From contig DJCM01000002.1 in the NCBI GenBank assembly GCA_002430545.1, forward strand, positions 1-46,565: a DNA stretch of 46,565 nucleotides, written 5' to 3'. Below the pieces are notes generated by a model. It saw only the letters and a program-made list of their open reading frames with translations. It was not told the DNA's origin and did no database searches. Of the stretch, positions 24,235 through 32,248 are shown piece after piece (positions within the stretch are counted from its first letter, which is position 1; every line of letters begins with the position of its first letter). The translations under genes were made by a program, and so were the position numbers. The stretch is from Flavobacteriaceae bacterium UBA5950 (GTDB lineage Bacteria; Bacteroidota; Bacteroidia; Flavobacteriales; Flavobacteriaceae).

Positions 24235-25482
24235 TTAATTGTATTTACGTTTGATAAACCAACGATCATTGAGCGAAAACCCAATGCGTGTGTTGAAATA
24301 ATTTTCTTGAATATGGGTTTCGCCATCAGCACCTAATTTTCCAAATTCGATTCCGATGTTCAAATTTGAAAAACCAGCAACTGGGAGTCCAACCCCAAAA
24401 GTTATGCCAGTATTAACGATTGCTTTGTCATTTAAAATCATTCCCGTTTTGGATGATACAAAACCAGCGCGAAAAACAATGCGTTTCCAATAAGACGAAA
24501 AAGAGTCATATTCAGGAATAAAATACCCCCCGAGTGATAATTTTGTAGCAGGTTCATATCGAACAGATCCTGTCGAGTAAAATGCATTATCGATAGACTC
24601 TTCTGATGAGGACCATTGCCCTCCAATAAACCATTTTTTAGGCTCGCCAATCCCTCCCCCAAATGTTTGTTTGGATGGTAATCTACTGATCGTTTCATCG
24701 AGGCCATCGTTGGAGAGGTTTACATCTTGAAAATCACGTGATTCGCCAAGTGATGTAAATGTTGATATCGTTCGAGAATTGAAAGATTCTAGGTCCGCAC
24801 TAGGTTGATATGCATAGTGCAATTGCATCTGAAGACGATTTGAAAGATCAATCTTATAATATGATGAAAGATTCATCTCAACTCCTCTTATTTCAGATTC
24901 ACTGGCCAATTGTGAGAGCAAATCAATGCCTTCGTCTTGACGGGTATGAAATCGTGAGATTGACCCAAAATTATAATGTACCGCCAGTCCGATTCCTGCA
25001 TTTTTTATCGGAGAGAAGCCCAATGAAAAGAAAACTTGGTTGATTCCTCCACTTCCTTCATAATTCGAATTAGTGTTCACGCCATCAACTTGATCATCAA
25101 CACTCAATCGATAACCAACTGCCGTTTTGGGAATTAAACCAAATCCAAATCCAAAGTATTTGGTTGGAATGGCTACTGACATATAATCAATCCCAGCAGT
25201 GACATTATTCGTAGAATTGTCTTCAGAACTAAATTTTCGGCTTGAATGATTTGCCCCTACTGCGTAATTGACAAGTTTTAGATCTGCCAACGATGCAGGC
25301 GACGAGATGTTAAAGTGAACACTATCGACATGTGCGACCAAACCACCCATAGATCTTTGGTCTATGGTTCCTTCAAACAATGGCTCTCCCAAACCATAAA
25401 AAGAGTAAGGGGATAATGTACCCTTTTGAGCAGACAAAAGAGGTGTAATAAAAAGGAATGTGATGATAAAATAGCGAGTCAT
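24235..25482 (-). CDS. OmpP1/FadL-like outer membrane beta-barrel protein
   Basis: 415 residues. A signal peptide (MTRYFIITFLFITPLLSAQ) is followed by a domain typical of Bacteroidota outer-membrane proteins related to OmpP1/FadL: LSPYSFYGLGEPLFEG, RSMGGLVAHVD and FNISSPASLADL. Many alternating amphipathic strands and an aromatic-rich C-terminus (NRTRIGFS-like, NDRWFIKRKYN) fit a barrel. FadL barrels take up hydrophobic molecules. Position between coaX and the TPR gene is shared with other flavobacteria. It starts one base before the coaX stop codon region ends, so the pair is tightly coupled. Confidence 0.82.
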   Translation of the reverse strand: MTRYFIITFLFITPLLSAQKGTLSPYSFYGLGEPLFEGTIDQRSMGGLVAHVDSVHFNISSPASLADLKLVNYAVGANHSSRKFSSEDNSTNNVTAGIDYMSVAIPTKYFGFGFGLIPKTAVGYRLSVDDQVDGVNTNSNYEGSGGINQVFFSLGFSPIKNAGIGLAVHYNFGSISRFHTRQDEGIDLLSQLASESEIRGVEMNLSSYYKIDLSNRLQMQLHYAYQPSADLESFNSRTISTFTSLGESRDFQDVNLSNDGLDETISRLPSKQTFGGGIGEPKKWFIGGQWSSSEESIDNAFYSTGSVRYEPATKLSLGGYFIPEYDSFSSYWKRIVFRAGFVSSKTGMILNDKAIVNTGITFGVGLPVAGFSNLNIGIEFGKLGADGETHIQENYFNTRIGFSLNDRWFIKRKYN

Positions 25483-26202
25483 TTATGACTTATTCGTTTC
25501 GAGCAAAAGATTTAAACCAAATGCTAAAAAATTTGCGTTCGCTAAGATGCTATTTTTTACTCGTTTAGACAAGAAACCAGCGTCTCCACCTGTTAAAATT
25601 GTCATAAAATTTGGTGTATGAGTCTCAAATCTACTGATAAATGCCTCTATTTCAGCTGTCACACCAGAGATAACCCCATAATGTATGGCTTCATTGGTAT
25701 TTGTAGGTGGAAATGCAGCGGGCTGCTGTATCTCTAAGTTTGGCAATTGATGCGTGTTTTTGTGCATGGCTTGATATCTCATGGCGAGACCAGGGCTGAT
25801 GATACCTCCAAGATGATTTGCACTTACAGTGATAAAATCATAGGTGATACAAGTCCCTGCATCGATAATCAGGGCATTTGTTTTGGGAAACAAGTATGTT
25901 GCAGCTGCCAATCCCACAACTCGATCAATCCCCAAATTCGTAAAAGGCGCATATACAGATTTAAATGGGAGTTGAAGCTGATGATGCACCTCCAAACATT
26001 GGGTGTTGGCGTAGAGGTCATCTAGTGCTAACTGTTGATTTCCAACCTGTGAAACAATGGCATGGGAGACTTTATTTGTCGAGACAATCGATTTCCATTC
26101 GATGTGTTCGTTGGTTCTATACTTCTCTGTAAATTTCAACTCCAAACCTTCAAAAAATCCGAGCTTGGTGTTTGTGTTTCCTATATCTATTGTGAGGTTC
26201 AA
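25483..26202 (-). CDS. coaX: Type III pantothenate kinase
   Basis: 239 residues of the ASKHA-fold type III pantothenate kinase, first step of coenzyme A synthesis. Motifs: the phosphate-1 loop TIDIGNTNTKLGFFEG, the substrate-site stretch GIDRVVGLAAATYLFPKTNAL, phosphate-2 LIIDAGTCITYDFIT and the C-terminal ILTGGDAGFLSKRV. The start is TTG at 26202, because an in-frame TAG lies seven codons upstream and no ATG falls in between. First gene of the long envelope operon that runs left to the PpiD-like gene. Confidence 0.94.
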   Translation of the reverse strand: MNLTIDIGNTNTKLGFFEGLELKFTEKYRTNEHIEWKSIVSTNKVSHAIVSQVGNQQLALDDLYANTQCLEVHHQLQLPFKSVYAPFTNLGIDRVVGLAAATYLFPKTNALIIDAGTCITYDFITVSANHLGGIISPGLAMRYQAMHKNTHQLPNLEIQQPAAFPPTNTNEAIHYGVISGVTAEIEAFISRFETHTPNFMTILTGGDAGFLSKRVKNSILANANFLAFGLNLLLETNKS

Positions 26203-26248
26203 AACGATACTTTGTTGGTGCTAATGTACTTCAATTTTCAATAGTCCC

Positions 26249-26278
26249 TTGTCAATTCTATAAAGGGTTTTATATTTG
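26249..26278 (+). promoter_or_regulatory. Promoter of tRNA-Phe (TTG-N19-TATATTTG)
   Basis: TTG at 26249-26251, exactly 19 bases, then TATATTTG at 26271-26278: a full match to the Bacteroidota primary promoter. It lies 17 bases before the mature tRNA end. This is the best-formed promoter I see in the window. Confidence 0.8.
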
Positions 26279-26295
26279 CATCTGCCAAAGTGCAT

Positions 26296-26368
26296 GGTAC
26301 CTTAGCTCAGTTGGTAGAGCAAAGGACTGAAAATCCTTGTGTCCCTGGTTCGATTCCTGGAGGTACCA
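26296..26368 (+). tRNA. tRNA-Phe (anticodon GAA)
   Basis: 73 bases: acceptor GGTACCT with AGGTACC and discriminator A, D arm GCTCAGTTGGTAGAGC, anticodon arm AAGGACTGAAAATCCTT (anticodon GAA), T arm CCTGGTTCGATTCCTGG. CCA is not encoded. It stands alone, with its own promoter and a strong terminator starting two bases after it. Confidence 0.97.
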
Positions 26369-26369
26369 C

Positions 26370-26406
26370 AAACTCCGAGTTTTATCAAACTCGGAGTTTT
26401 TTTATA
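26370..26406 (+). terminator. Intrinsic terminator after tRNA-Phe
   Basis: A perfect 13-bp stem (26370-26382 with 26387-26399), a 4-base loop and a T run on the plus strand. It overlaps the last codons and stop of the converging pseudouridine synthase gene, and may weakly stop that transcript too. Confidence 0.9.
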
Positions 26407-27151
26407 ACATTTTCAAATAATCTATTTCTTGTTTCGACAGGTGACGCCAAGTGCCTCTTGCAAGATCTTTTTTGGTTAGACCTGCAAAAACAACACGATC
26501 AAGCGATATGACTTCATATCCCATATGCTCAAATATACGCCTCACGATCATGTTGCGCCCCGAGTGTATTTCCAATCCAATTTCTCTTTTGCTCGCACCT
26601 TTGACATAGCTGACCTCATCTACTTGAACAGGGCCATCGTCGAGAGTAAGTCCCCGCCGAATCTGTGCCAAATCATGTGGTTTTAAACTTTTGGAAAGCA
26701 CCACGTGATAAAGCTTTTTCACCATCGAAGAAGGGTGTGTGAGTTTTTTTGCCAAATCTCCATCGTTAGTAAAGAGGAGTAAGCCTGTTGTAGGGCGATC
26801 TAAACGCCCAACTGGCACAACCCTCGATGAGGTAGATTTTGCAATCAAATCCATTACAGTTTTTCGACCTTTTTCATCTTTTGTTGTTGTGATAAATCCT
26901 TTTGGTTTGTTCAAAAGCACATAGGCCTTTTTCTCTGGGGTTATGCGTTTGCCATCAAAATGAACAACATCACCTTCCTTGACCTGGTAACCAAGCTCAG
27001 TCATAACTTTATTATTGACCTTCACCACACCCAAACTGATATGCATGTCGGCCTCTCTACGAGAGCAAATACCAGCGTGAGCGATATATTTATTGAGTCG
27101 AGTTGTGTTCGAGGAGGTTGATTTCTTCGCAGTTGGTTTTTTTCTTCTCAT
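26402..27151 (-). CDS. RluB-type rRNA pseudouridine synthase
   Basis: 249 residues. A Lys/Ser-rich start (MRRKKPTAKKSTSSN) is followed by an S4 RNA-binding domain (RLNKYIAHAGICSRREAD, about 18-80) and the RsuA/RluB/E/F catalytic domain with the active-site Asp in VGRLDRPTTGLLLFTNDGDL. GRNMIVRRIFEHMGYEV is the other family signature. It converts a uridine in 23S rRNA (or 16S, if RsuA-like) to pseudouridine. A -7 promoter element lies 8 bases before the ATG, so the mRNA may have almost no leader. It converges with tRNA-Phe. Confidence 0.93.
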   Translation of the reverse strand: MRRKKPTAKKSTSSNTTRLNKYIAHAGICSRREADMHISLGVVKVNNKVMTELGYQVKEGDVVHFDGKRITPEKKAYVLLNKPKGFITTTKDEKGRKTVMDLIAKSTSSRVVPVGRLDRPTTGLLLFTNDGDLAKKLTHPSSMVKKLYHVVLSKSLKPHDLAQIRRGLTLDDGPVQVDEVSYVKGASKREIGLEIHSGRNMIVRRIFEHMGYEVISLDRVVFAGLTKKDLARGTWRHLSKQEIDYLKML

Positions 27152-27158
27152 TATTTGG

Positions 27159-27166
27159 CAAAGGTA
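27159..27166 (-). promoter_or_regulatory. Putative -7 element for the pseudouridine synthase gene
   Basis: TACCTTTG on the minus strand, 7 bases before the start codon. It fits TAnnTTTG but has no clear TTG partner. If used, the transcript would be leaderless or nearly so. Confidence 0.35.
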
Positions 27167-27172
27167 TGATAA

Positions 27173-28054
27173 CTATATTGGGATTTTCAACAATGGTAAG
27201 CAGATGATTCCAAGTACGATAAGTGCTTTTATGCCAAACAACAGCAATACCAATTGTTTCGGTTTTGAGGATACCCACAACAATACTGTAAAGAACACAA
27301 GAAAACCTAAGCTTGCCAGAAAATAATAGACCATACTTTGTAAGGAAAAAAAGAAATACAACAAGATAAAAACACCAAAACAAAAAACGACCAAAAGGGA
27401 AATGAGTCGTTTGGCTCTGTTTTCGCCATAAACAGTGGGTATGGTTTTATAATTGTTTGATAAATCCCCCTTGATATTACAGAAGTCTTTAAGCAATTCT
27501 TTGATAGAGATGAGCAACAATAGATATGAGGCGAGAGTAAACATTTCGATTGAAAAGTTCTTGAAATAGACAGTTATGGCAAAAAATGGAAGTACTGTTA
27601 GCAGTGCAGAACCAATATTTCCAATGAACAAATATCTCTTCAAAAAAGCAGAGTAAAACGCCATAGAAGCGATGTATGCGCAAAAGAACAAAGCAGACCT
27701 TTGCGAAACACTGCTTGCCACCAACACAGCAGTCCCATTCAAGAATATATACCCAATCATTTTTGATCGTATAGATATGTTTGTTTCCAACAGGGTTTTT
27801 TGTGGTCGATTAATCAAATCTTTTTCTTGATCAAAAAATGCATTGATGATATAGCCAGCTGCAACAGAAAGCAGGGTTGCACAAACAATCAACCAAAGAT
27901 TGATGTCCAAAAGTGTTTCTCTAGGACTTGTGGCAGATGAAAAAATAAAAGCAGCTGAGAGGAGTTGAGCAATGACCAAAACAATAAGATTTTGACCTCT
28001 TACCAACGATAGCAAGCTTATTGATTTTAGAATTATGCCTTTTCTAGTGGGCAT
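27173..28054 (-). CDS. UbiA-family prenyltransferase (geranylgeranylglycerol-phosphate transferase-like)
   Basis: 293 residues with about eight or nine membrane helices and the two Asp-rich motifs of UbiA enzymes: NAFFDQEKDLINRP (first) and KDFCNIKGDLSNNYKTIPTV (second). These bind Mg2+ and the prenyl diphosphate. Flavobacterial members with this first motif are usually annotated as digeranylgeranylglyceryl phosphate synthase-like, relatives of the archaeal lipid enzyme. The true acceptor in bacteria is not settled. Location next to two mevalonate-pathway genes supports a role in isoprenoid metabolism. It may instead prenylate a quinone or pigment precursor. Confidence 0.87.
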   Translation of the reverse strand: MPTRKGIILKSISLLSLVRGQNLIVLVIAQLLSAAFIFSSATSPRETLLDINLWLIVCATLLSVAAGYIINAFFDQEKDLINRPQKTLLETNISIRSKMIGYIFLNGTAVLVASSVSQRSALFFCAYIASMAFYSAFLKRYLFIGNIGSALLTVLPFFAITVYFKNFSIEMFTLASYLLLLISIKELLKDFCNIKGDLSNNYKTIPTVYGENRAKRLISLLVVFCFGVFILLYFFFSLQSMVYYFLASLGFLVFFTVLLWVSSKPKQLVLLLFGIKALIVLGIICLPLLKIPI

Positions 28055-28064
28055 AGCAAAAAAA

Positions 28065-28994
28065 TTAGAAGGTATATACCACTTCCAAACGATGATCTTT
28101 CAATACATCTCTTGCCTTGGAAATATCTTCAGTGAAGCCAAGAATGTATCCACCACCACCCGATCCACATAGTTTGAGATAATAAGCATTGGTATCAATA
28201 CCTGATTTCCATAAATCGTGAAACTGTTTTGGAATCATGGGTTTAAAATGAGTTAGAACAGTATTGGAAAGCCTCTTCAAATCACCAAATAAAGATTTGA
28301 TATCTCCATTTAAAAAGTGTTCAACGCAATTATCAGAGTATGAGATAAACTTTTCTTTGACCATTTTACGAAATGAAGCTGACTCCATATTTTGCATAAA
28401 GATATTGACCATCGGGGCAGTTTCTCCCATCGTTCCACTGTCGAGTAAAAACACAGCACCTTTTCCAGCTTGCGACTGCGATGGAATTCCTGTAGCTTCT
28501 AAAACATCTTTGGAATGAATGAGAATGGGCAAACTCAAAAAACTGTTTAGTGGGTCTAAACCTGAAGACTGCCCATGGAAAAAAGACTCCATCAGTCCAA
28601 AAATCTGTTTGAGTTTCAACAGCTTATCACGTGTAAGGTTTTCCAAAATTGTGATTTTGTTGTTGGCATAACGATCATAAATCGCTGCAACCAATGCACC
28701 ACTGCTGCCAATACCATAGCCTTGTGGAATACTACTATCAAAGTATAATCCTCTGCTCAAATCCAGACGAAATTGCTCGGAGTTGAAAGACACCAATTTG
28801 CTGTCTAAGTTTTCAAGGTAATCAGCAAATTCAGTTAGCTTCTGATTAGAAGCTTTTGCCGAATTAGTTTTTGTATTGGAAATTTTGAGGGCTCCTTTGT
28901 AAAAGTTGTAAGGTATGGATAGGCCTTTGGCATCTTTGATGATTCCGTACTCTCCAAAGAGTAAAATTTTGGCGTAAAACAATGGCCCTTTCAT
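28065..28994 (-). CDS. GHMP kinase, mevalonate kinase-like
   Basis: 309 residues of the GHMP fold: N-terminal AKILLFGEYGIIKDAKGLS, the ATP-binding loop IPQGYGIGSSGALVAAIYD (about 89-107) and C-terminal LKLCGSGGGGYILGFTED. It would phosphorylate mevalonate with ATP. Being next to diphosphomevalonate decarboxylase (10 bases apart) makes mevalonate or phosphomevalonate kinase most likely. Which of the two cannot be fixed by eye. It is followed by the UbiA gene after 10 bases, so the three form one unit. Confidence 0.87.
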   Translation of the reverse strand: MKGPLFYAKILLFGEYGIIKDAKGLSIPYNFYKGALKISNTKTNSAKASNQKLTEFADYLENLDSKLVSFNSEQFRLDLSRGLYFDSSIPQGYGIGSSGALVAAIYDRYANNKITILENLTRDKLLKLKQIFGLMESFFHGQSSGLDPLNSFLSLPILIHSKDVLEATGIPSQSQAGKGAVFLLDSGTMGETAPMVNIFMQNMESASFRKMVKEKFISYSDNCVEHFLNGDIKSLFGDLKRLSNTVLTHFKPMIPKQFHDLWKSGIDTNAYYLKLCGSGGGGYILGFTEDISKARDVLKDHRLEVVYTF

Positions 28995-29003
28995 ATGATA
29001 AAA

Positions 29004-30086
29004 CTACGCTTTTTTTAGTCCCATTCCAACCCGATCGTGAATCAATTCCTTGTTTTGACAAAACTGACCTAAGTCAGATTCAATAAATTCAACGATGTGT
29101 TTTGATTGATCTTCAGGATAGAGCAAATGAACATTGGCCCCAGCATCGAGAGTAAAAGTCAGGTTAAAATCAGTTTTGTTTCTAAAATTTCGCACCCTTT
29201 GAATGATTTCCAATGTGTTGGGATGCATCAAAATATATGATGGAGAAGAGGTCAACATCATGGCATGTAAGCTCAATGCTTCTTGCTCTACAATGTTGGT
29301 AAAGCCACTCATGTCCCCATTTTGTAAAACACCAAGCAATGCTTGGTAGTTTTTTTCTGCTTGCGAAAAACGTCTTTCAGCAAAGGGATGATTGTGCATA
29401 AGGTTATGCCCCACTGTGCTGCTCACTTCTTTCTCGCCCTTGTCCACCAAAAGGATGGTGTCTCTGAAGGTATTAAACACCTCTGCCCCTTTGATCCATC
29501 GAACTCCAAATAAATTGCTGCTTTCAGGAGTGTTGGCGTGTTCTCCCCAAAGCACAACTGGCCCTTCAACGCTTCGCGCTGCACTCCCCGACCCCAATCG
29601 AGCTAGAAAGGAGCATTTTTTCGTTTGATGATTATTTGTCATTAAAGGGAAGAGCTGCTTTTCAAAATCCATGATCGCAGCAGCTAGCGCAGCCATAGCA
29701 GATGCAGACGAAGCAATTCCACTACTGTGGGGAAAAGAATTTGATGTATCGATTGTAAGGCTATACTGCTTTAGATAAGGAGCATATGGCAGTATCCTAT
29801 CGATAAATGTTTTGATTTTGGATTCAAATGAAGGCGCAGGTTTTCCATCATATTGAATTGTAAATGCAACATCATCTTGTGCATCAAGTTGTTTTTCAAA
29901 TCGAACAGTGGTTATTGTGCGACATTGATCGAGCGTAAAACTAACAGAGGGATTGCAAGGGATTTGTAACTCTTTTTTTCCCCAGTATTTCACCAAAGCG
30001 ATGTTGCTAGGTGCTGTCCAAATGGTATTGAACAAGGAAATTTCCATCTCCCCACCTTTGGGAACAAATTCTGTACGAATCATCAT
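29004..30086 (-). CDS. mvaD: Diphosphomevalonate decarboxylase
   Basis: About 360 residues of the GHMP superfamily: SNIALVKYWGKK (substrate and ATP site), NPSVSFTLDQCRTITTV, the glycine-rich loop NSFPHSSGIASSASAMAAL and LGSGSAARSVEGPVVLWGEH. It makes isopentenyl diphosphate in the mevalonate pathway, the route used by Flavobacteriia in place of the MEP route. The start is one of two adjacent ATGs (30086 or 30083); a longer frame from 30110 would carry the -7 element inside its coding region. First gene of the isoprenoid unit. Confidence 0.94.
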   Translation of the reverse strand: MMIRTEFVPKGGEMEISLFNTIWTAPSNIALVKYWGKKELQIPCNPSVSFTLDQCRTITTVRFEKQLDAQDDVAFTIQYDGKPAPSFESKIKTFIDRILPYAPYLKQYSLTIDTSNSFPHSSGIASSASAMAALAAAIMDFEKQLFPLMTNNHQTKKCSFLARLGSGSAARSVEGPVVLWGEHANTPESSNLFGVRWIKGAEVFNTFRDTILLVDKGEKEVSSTVGHNLMHNHPFAERRFSQAEKNYQALLGVLQNGDMSGFTNIVEQEALSLHAMMLTSSPSYILMHPNTLEIIQRVRNFRNKTDFNLTFTLDAGANVHLLYPEDQSKHIVEFIESDLGQFCQNKELIHDRVGMGLKKA

Positions 30087-30094
30087 AGTTGATA

Positions 30095-30102
30095 CAAAGA
30101 TA
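30095..30102 (-). promoter_or_regulatory. Putative -7 element for the mevalonate unit
   Basis: TATCTTTG on the minus strand, 8 bases before the mvaD start. It fits TAnnTTTG without a good TTG partner. Confidence 0.35.
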
Positions 30103-30182
30103 GCACCCATATTTCATTATGGCCTATTTCATAGGTCAATAGATTTATTATATCAGTACTGTTTAACCAAATTCTTAATATC

Positions 30183-30590
30183 ATGTTTAGTAAAAATAGA
30201 ATCATCTCAACTTTCGCAAATTTTGTACCGATTTACTTTTTACCTTGGATTTTTTATTCTTATCTCGCTGCAGACTTTTTCGAAAGTCAAATGTTACCCG
30301 ACGTTTCGAATGGGGTAGATATGTTACTTCTACCTCTTTCCCTAGTCTGTATCATTATGGCCTATGTATTTTCTTCCATTTATGAAGGATGGGATAAGGA
30401 TTCCTACAGCGTTCCTATTGGCATTCGATTCGGCGTATTGATTGGGCTCTTTTTTGGAGCTGGAATTGGACTTGTCATGTATGGAACAGAACTGCGAACC
30501 ACTGCAATAGGGCAATTGATTGATGGCATTTTTTGGGTAATAACTTACGCTATTACTGGAATCGTGGCAAGCATCTTGTACAAACGATAG
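30183..30590 (+). CDS. Four-helix membrane protein, unknown
   Basis: 135 residues with four hydrophobic helices (about 11-30, 43-66, 78-98 and 108-132) joined by short loops, one acidic (YEGWDKDSYSVP). I do not recognise a family. It has an ATG start, a plausible length and a strong terminator after it, so it is very likely a real gene. Divergent from mvaD with a gap of about 95 bases. Function unknown; the protein looks complete. Confidence 0.7.
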   Translation: MFSKNRIISTFANFVPIYFLPWIFYSYLAADFFESQMLPDVSNGVDMLLLPLSLVCIIMAYVFSSIYEGWDKDSYSVPIGIRFGVLIGLFFGAGIGLVMYGTELRTTAIGQLIDGIFWVITYAITGIVASILYKR

Positions 30591-30612
30591 CAATCAAAAA
30601 ACTATTTATAAA

Positions 30613-30641
30613 AAAACCCCGATTACTCGGGGTTTTGTTTT
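30613..30641. terminator. Bidirectional intrinsic terminator
   Basis: AAAACCCCG (30613-30621) pairs with CGGGGTTTT (30628-30636) around a 6-base loop, with T runs on both strands (GTTTTTG to the right; TTTTTTATAAATAG on the minus strand). It separates the converging genes for the four-helix membrane protein and the 64-residue protein. Confidence 0.88.
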
Positions 30642-30656
30642 TGTCAAACGTATTAT

Positions 30657-30851
30657 TTAAACAGACTTTACAAAAGGAAGTCCTGTTCTTTCGTTTTCAA
30701 CAACTTTCTTACCAGCTGGTAAATCACATGCATTGCTGCGTTGATCTTTTGCGAAGTAATAAATTGTTTGGTTTCTACCACCCTTAAGAGTTACATCTTT
30801 GGTGTGTAAGTAATACGTTTTTCCTTTACTATTTTCAAATGAATAAGCCAT
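30657..30851 (-). CDS. Small conserved protein (64 residues), unknown function
   Basis: 64 residues starting MAYSFENSKGKTYYLHTKDV, with later QTIYYFAKDQ and ENERTGLPFVKS. Soluble, no signal peptide, rich in Tyr, Lys and Thr. It looks like a small cytoplasmic protein family I have seen in varied bacteria with the shared pattern of YYLH, a short basic turn, IYFF/YFA and RTGLP, but no function is known to me. The ATG at 30851 is preferred to an in-frame ATG 13 codons upstream that adds a Phe/Tyr/Arg-rich stretch. Followed by the bidirectional terminator. Confidence 0.75.
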   Translation of the reverse strand: MAYSFENSKGKTYYLHTKDVTLKGGRNQTIYYFAKDQRSNACDLPAGKKVVENERTGLPFVKSV

Positions 30852-31157
30852 GATTAATAATTTGTATCTAAAATACGTAAATTTTCTCATATTACCCCTT
30901 TAGTTAACAAATTATCGAAAGAAAACCCCTTTTTTTATAAGGTTGATATTTTTTAAATGATTGCCAACAGATCAACCAAAATCATTAAAATGATAAAAAA
31001 AATATATGTATCTAATTGATTATGAGTATTTTATGATTATTTTGATTATAAAATATAATCTTCAATTGCATCAAAAAAGAGTCTTTCTTTTTTGTTCAGA
31101 AAAAATCGAGAAAAATGTATCTCAACACTTTTAATTTCTCGATTTTGGGCTAAAATT
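30852..31157. other. 306-base gene-free AT-rich gap
   Basis: This stretch between the 64-residue protein and the FAD oxidoreductase holds no credible gene. It is very AT-rich around 30890-31070 and contains one long inverted repeat at 31102-31146, described separately. I see no tRNA, riboswitch-like fold or full promoter in it. Confidence 0.6.
31102..31146. repeat. 12-bp inverted repeat downstream of the FAD oxidoreductase
   Basis: AAAATCGAGAAA (31102-31113) is perfectly repeated inverted as TTTCTCGATTTT (31135-31146), with a 21-base spacer. It begins 11 bases after the oxidoreductase stop on the minus strand. A T-rich flank follows there, so it may act as a long-loop terminator; a protein-binding site is the alternative. 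Confidence 0.55.
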
Positions 31158-32200
31158 CTATTTTTTAAACCTATGCAAACTGATTTCAGAAGGTATAGGA
31201 GTCCCTTTTTCGATATAATCATAGAGAGATCTAGCGCAAAAAGGGGCTTGTAATACCCCTCGAGAACCCATACCATTGAAGATGGCGAGTTGTGAAAATT
31301 GTGGATGAACCCCTATAACAGGTTTTCTGTCTGGTATGGTGGGGCGAAAGCCTGCAGAATGACTCACAATTTGATAGGGAACTTGAATCATTTTTTCCAA
31401 CTGTTGTTGTAGCCTTAGTTGCGCTTTCTGTGTTGGCTCTTCGTTTTGATCTTTCCAATTGTAGGTCGAACCTACTCGATATCTATGATTTCCAATGGGT
31501 ATCATAAATACACCTCCTTTAATGATGCTTTTTTCATGCAAATCTTGACTCTCAATAATCATCAATTCTCCCTTTGTTTGCTGCAGTGGAACTTGTGAGA
31601 ACCATGGATTGTGTGTCAGTCCTCCAACACCCTGGGTAAAAACGATGTGTTTGGCTTTGATATCTCTATAGCGAACACAGTTGTCGTCTATTTGCAAGTC
31701 ATTAGCTTCAAAAGTTGCTTGCATCAACTTTTCCTTGCTCTTCATATGTGTTGTGAACTCATCAACAAGCAATGCAGTATCCACCCAACCTGTGTTGGTC
31801 ACCTTGCCAAAACCAAGTGCTGTACGAATGCCAGGATTTCTATTTTGCTGTATGTTTGGATTCATATATGGTTTGCAATCGTCTTTCACACTTGATTGGT
31901 GCCAGTCATTGATACCCGCCTTTTGATGAATGATTTTCAAAATCGAGGCATGATGAATAAGGCGAACGCCAAGCTCTATTTCTAATGCCTTGTAGGTCGG
32001 CATCGAGTTTGACATCAGTTGATGGCCCATCCATGCCGGTTTGGTGCGCTTGAGGGCAATGGGATTGAATAAACCCGTCCAACACGACTAGCAGATTGTT
32101 TTCCGTTGTCAATGACGACAAATGAATGCTGCTGTTTTTGGAGTTGATGGCAAAAGGAAATTCCTGATAATCCAAGTCCAACAACAATATAGTCGATCAC
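31158..32200 (-). pseudogene. FAD-dependent oxidoreductase (DAO family), frameshifted
   Basis: From ATG at 32200 the frame encodes IVVGLGLSGISFCHQLQKQQ, a perfect FAD-binding GxGxxG start. Near 32075-32080 the frame breaks: the family pattern (RVG)GLFNPIALKRTKPAWMGHQ continues in another frame that runs to 31158 (HSAGFRPTIPDRKPVIG and IFNGMGSRGVLQAPFCARSL, the FAD/substrate C-terminal part). One missing base after GTTGGA restores a normal protein of about 345 residues. It directly follows gldN in the gliding cluster. Either a real pseudogene or a sequencing error; the rest looks fully conserved. Confidence 0.8.
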
Positions 32201-32248
32201 TTTAGAAAATTAGATGCATGAGAAGTAAAGAGAGATGATTGTAGGCAA

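Noticed and set aside
26290..26511. A 73-residue plus-strand frame
   Set aside because: It runs straight through tRNA-Phe and its terminator, so it is not a protein gene.
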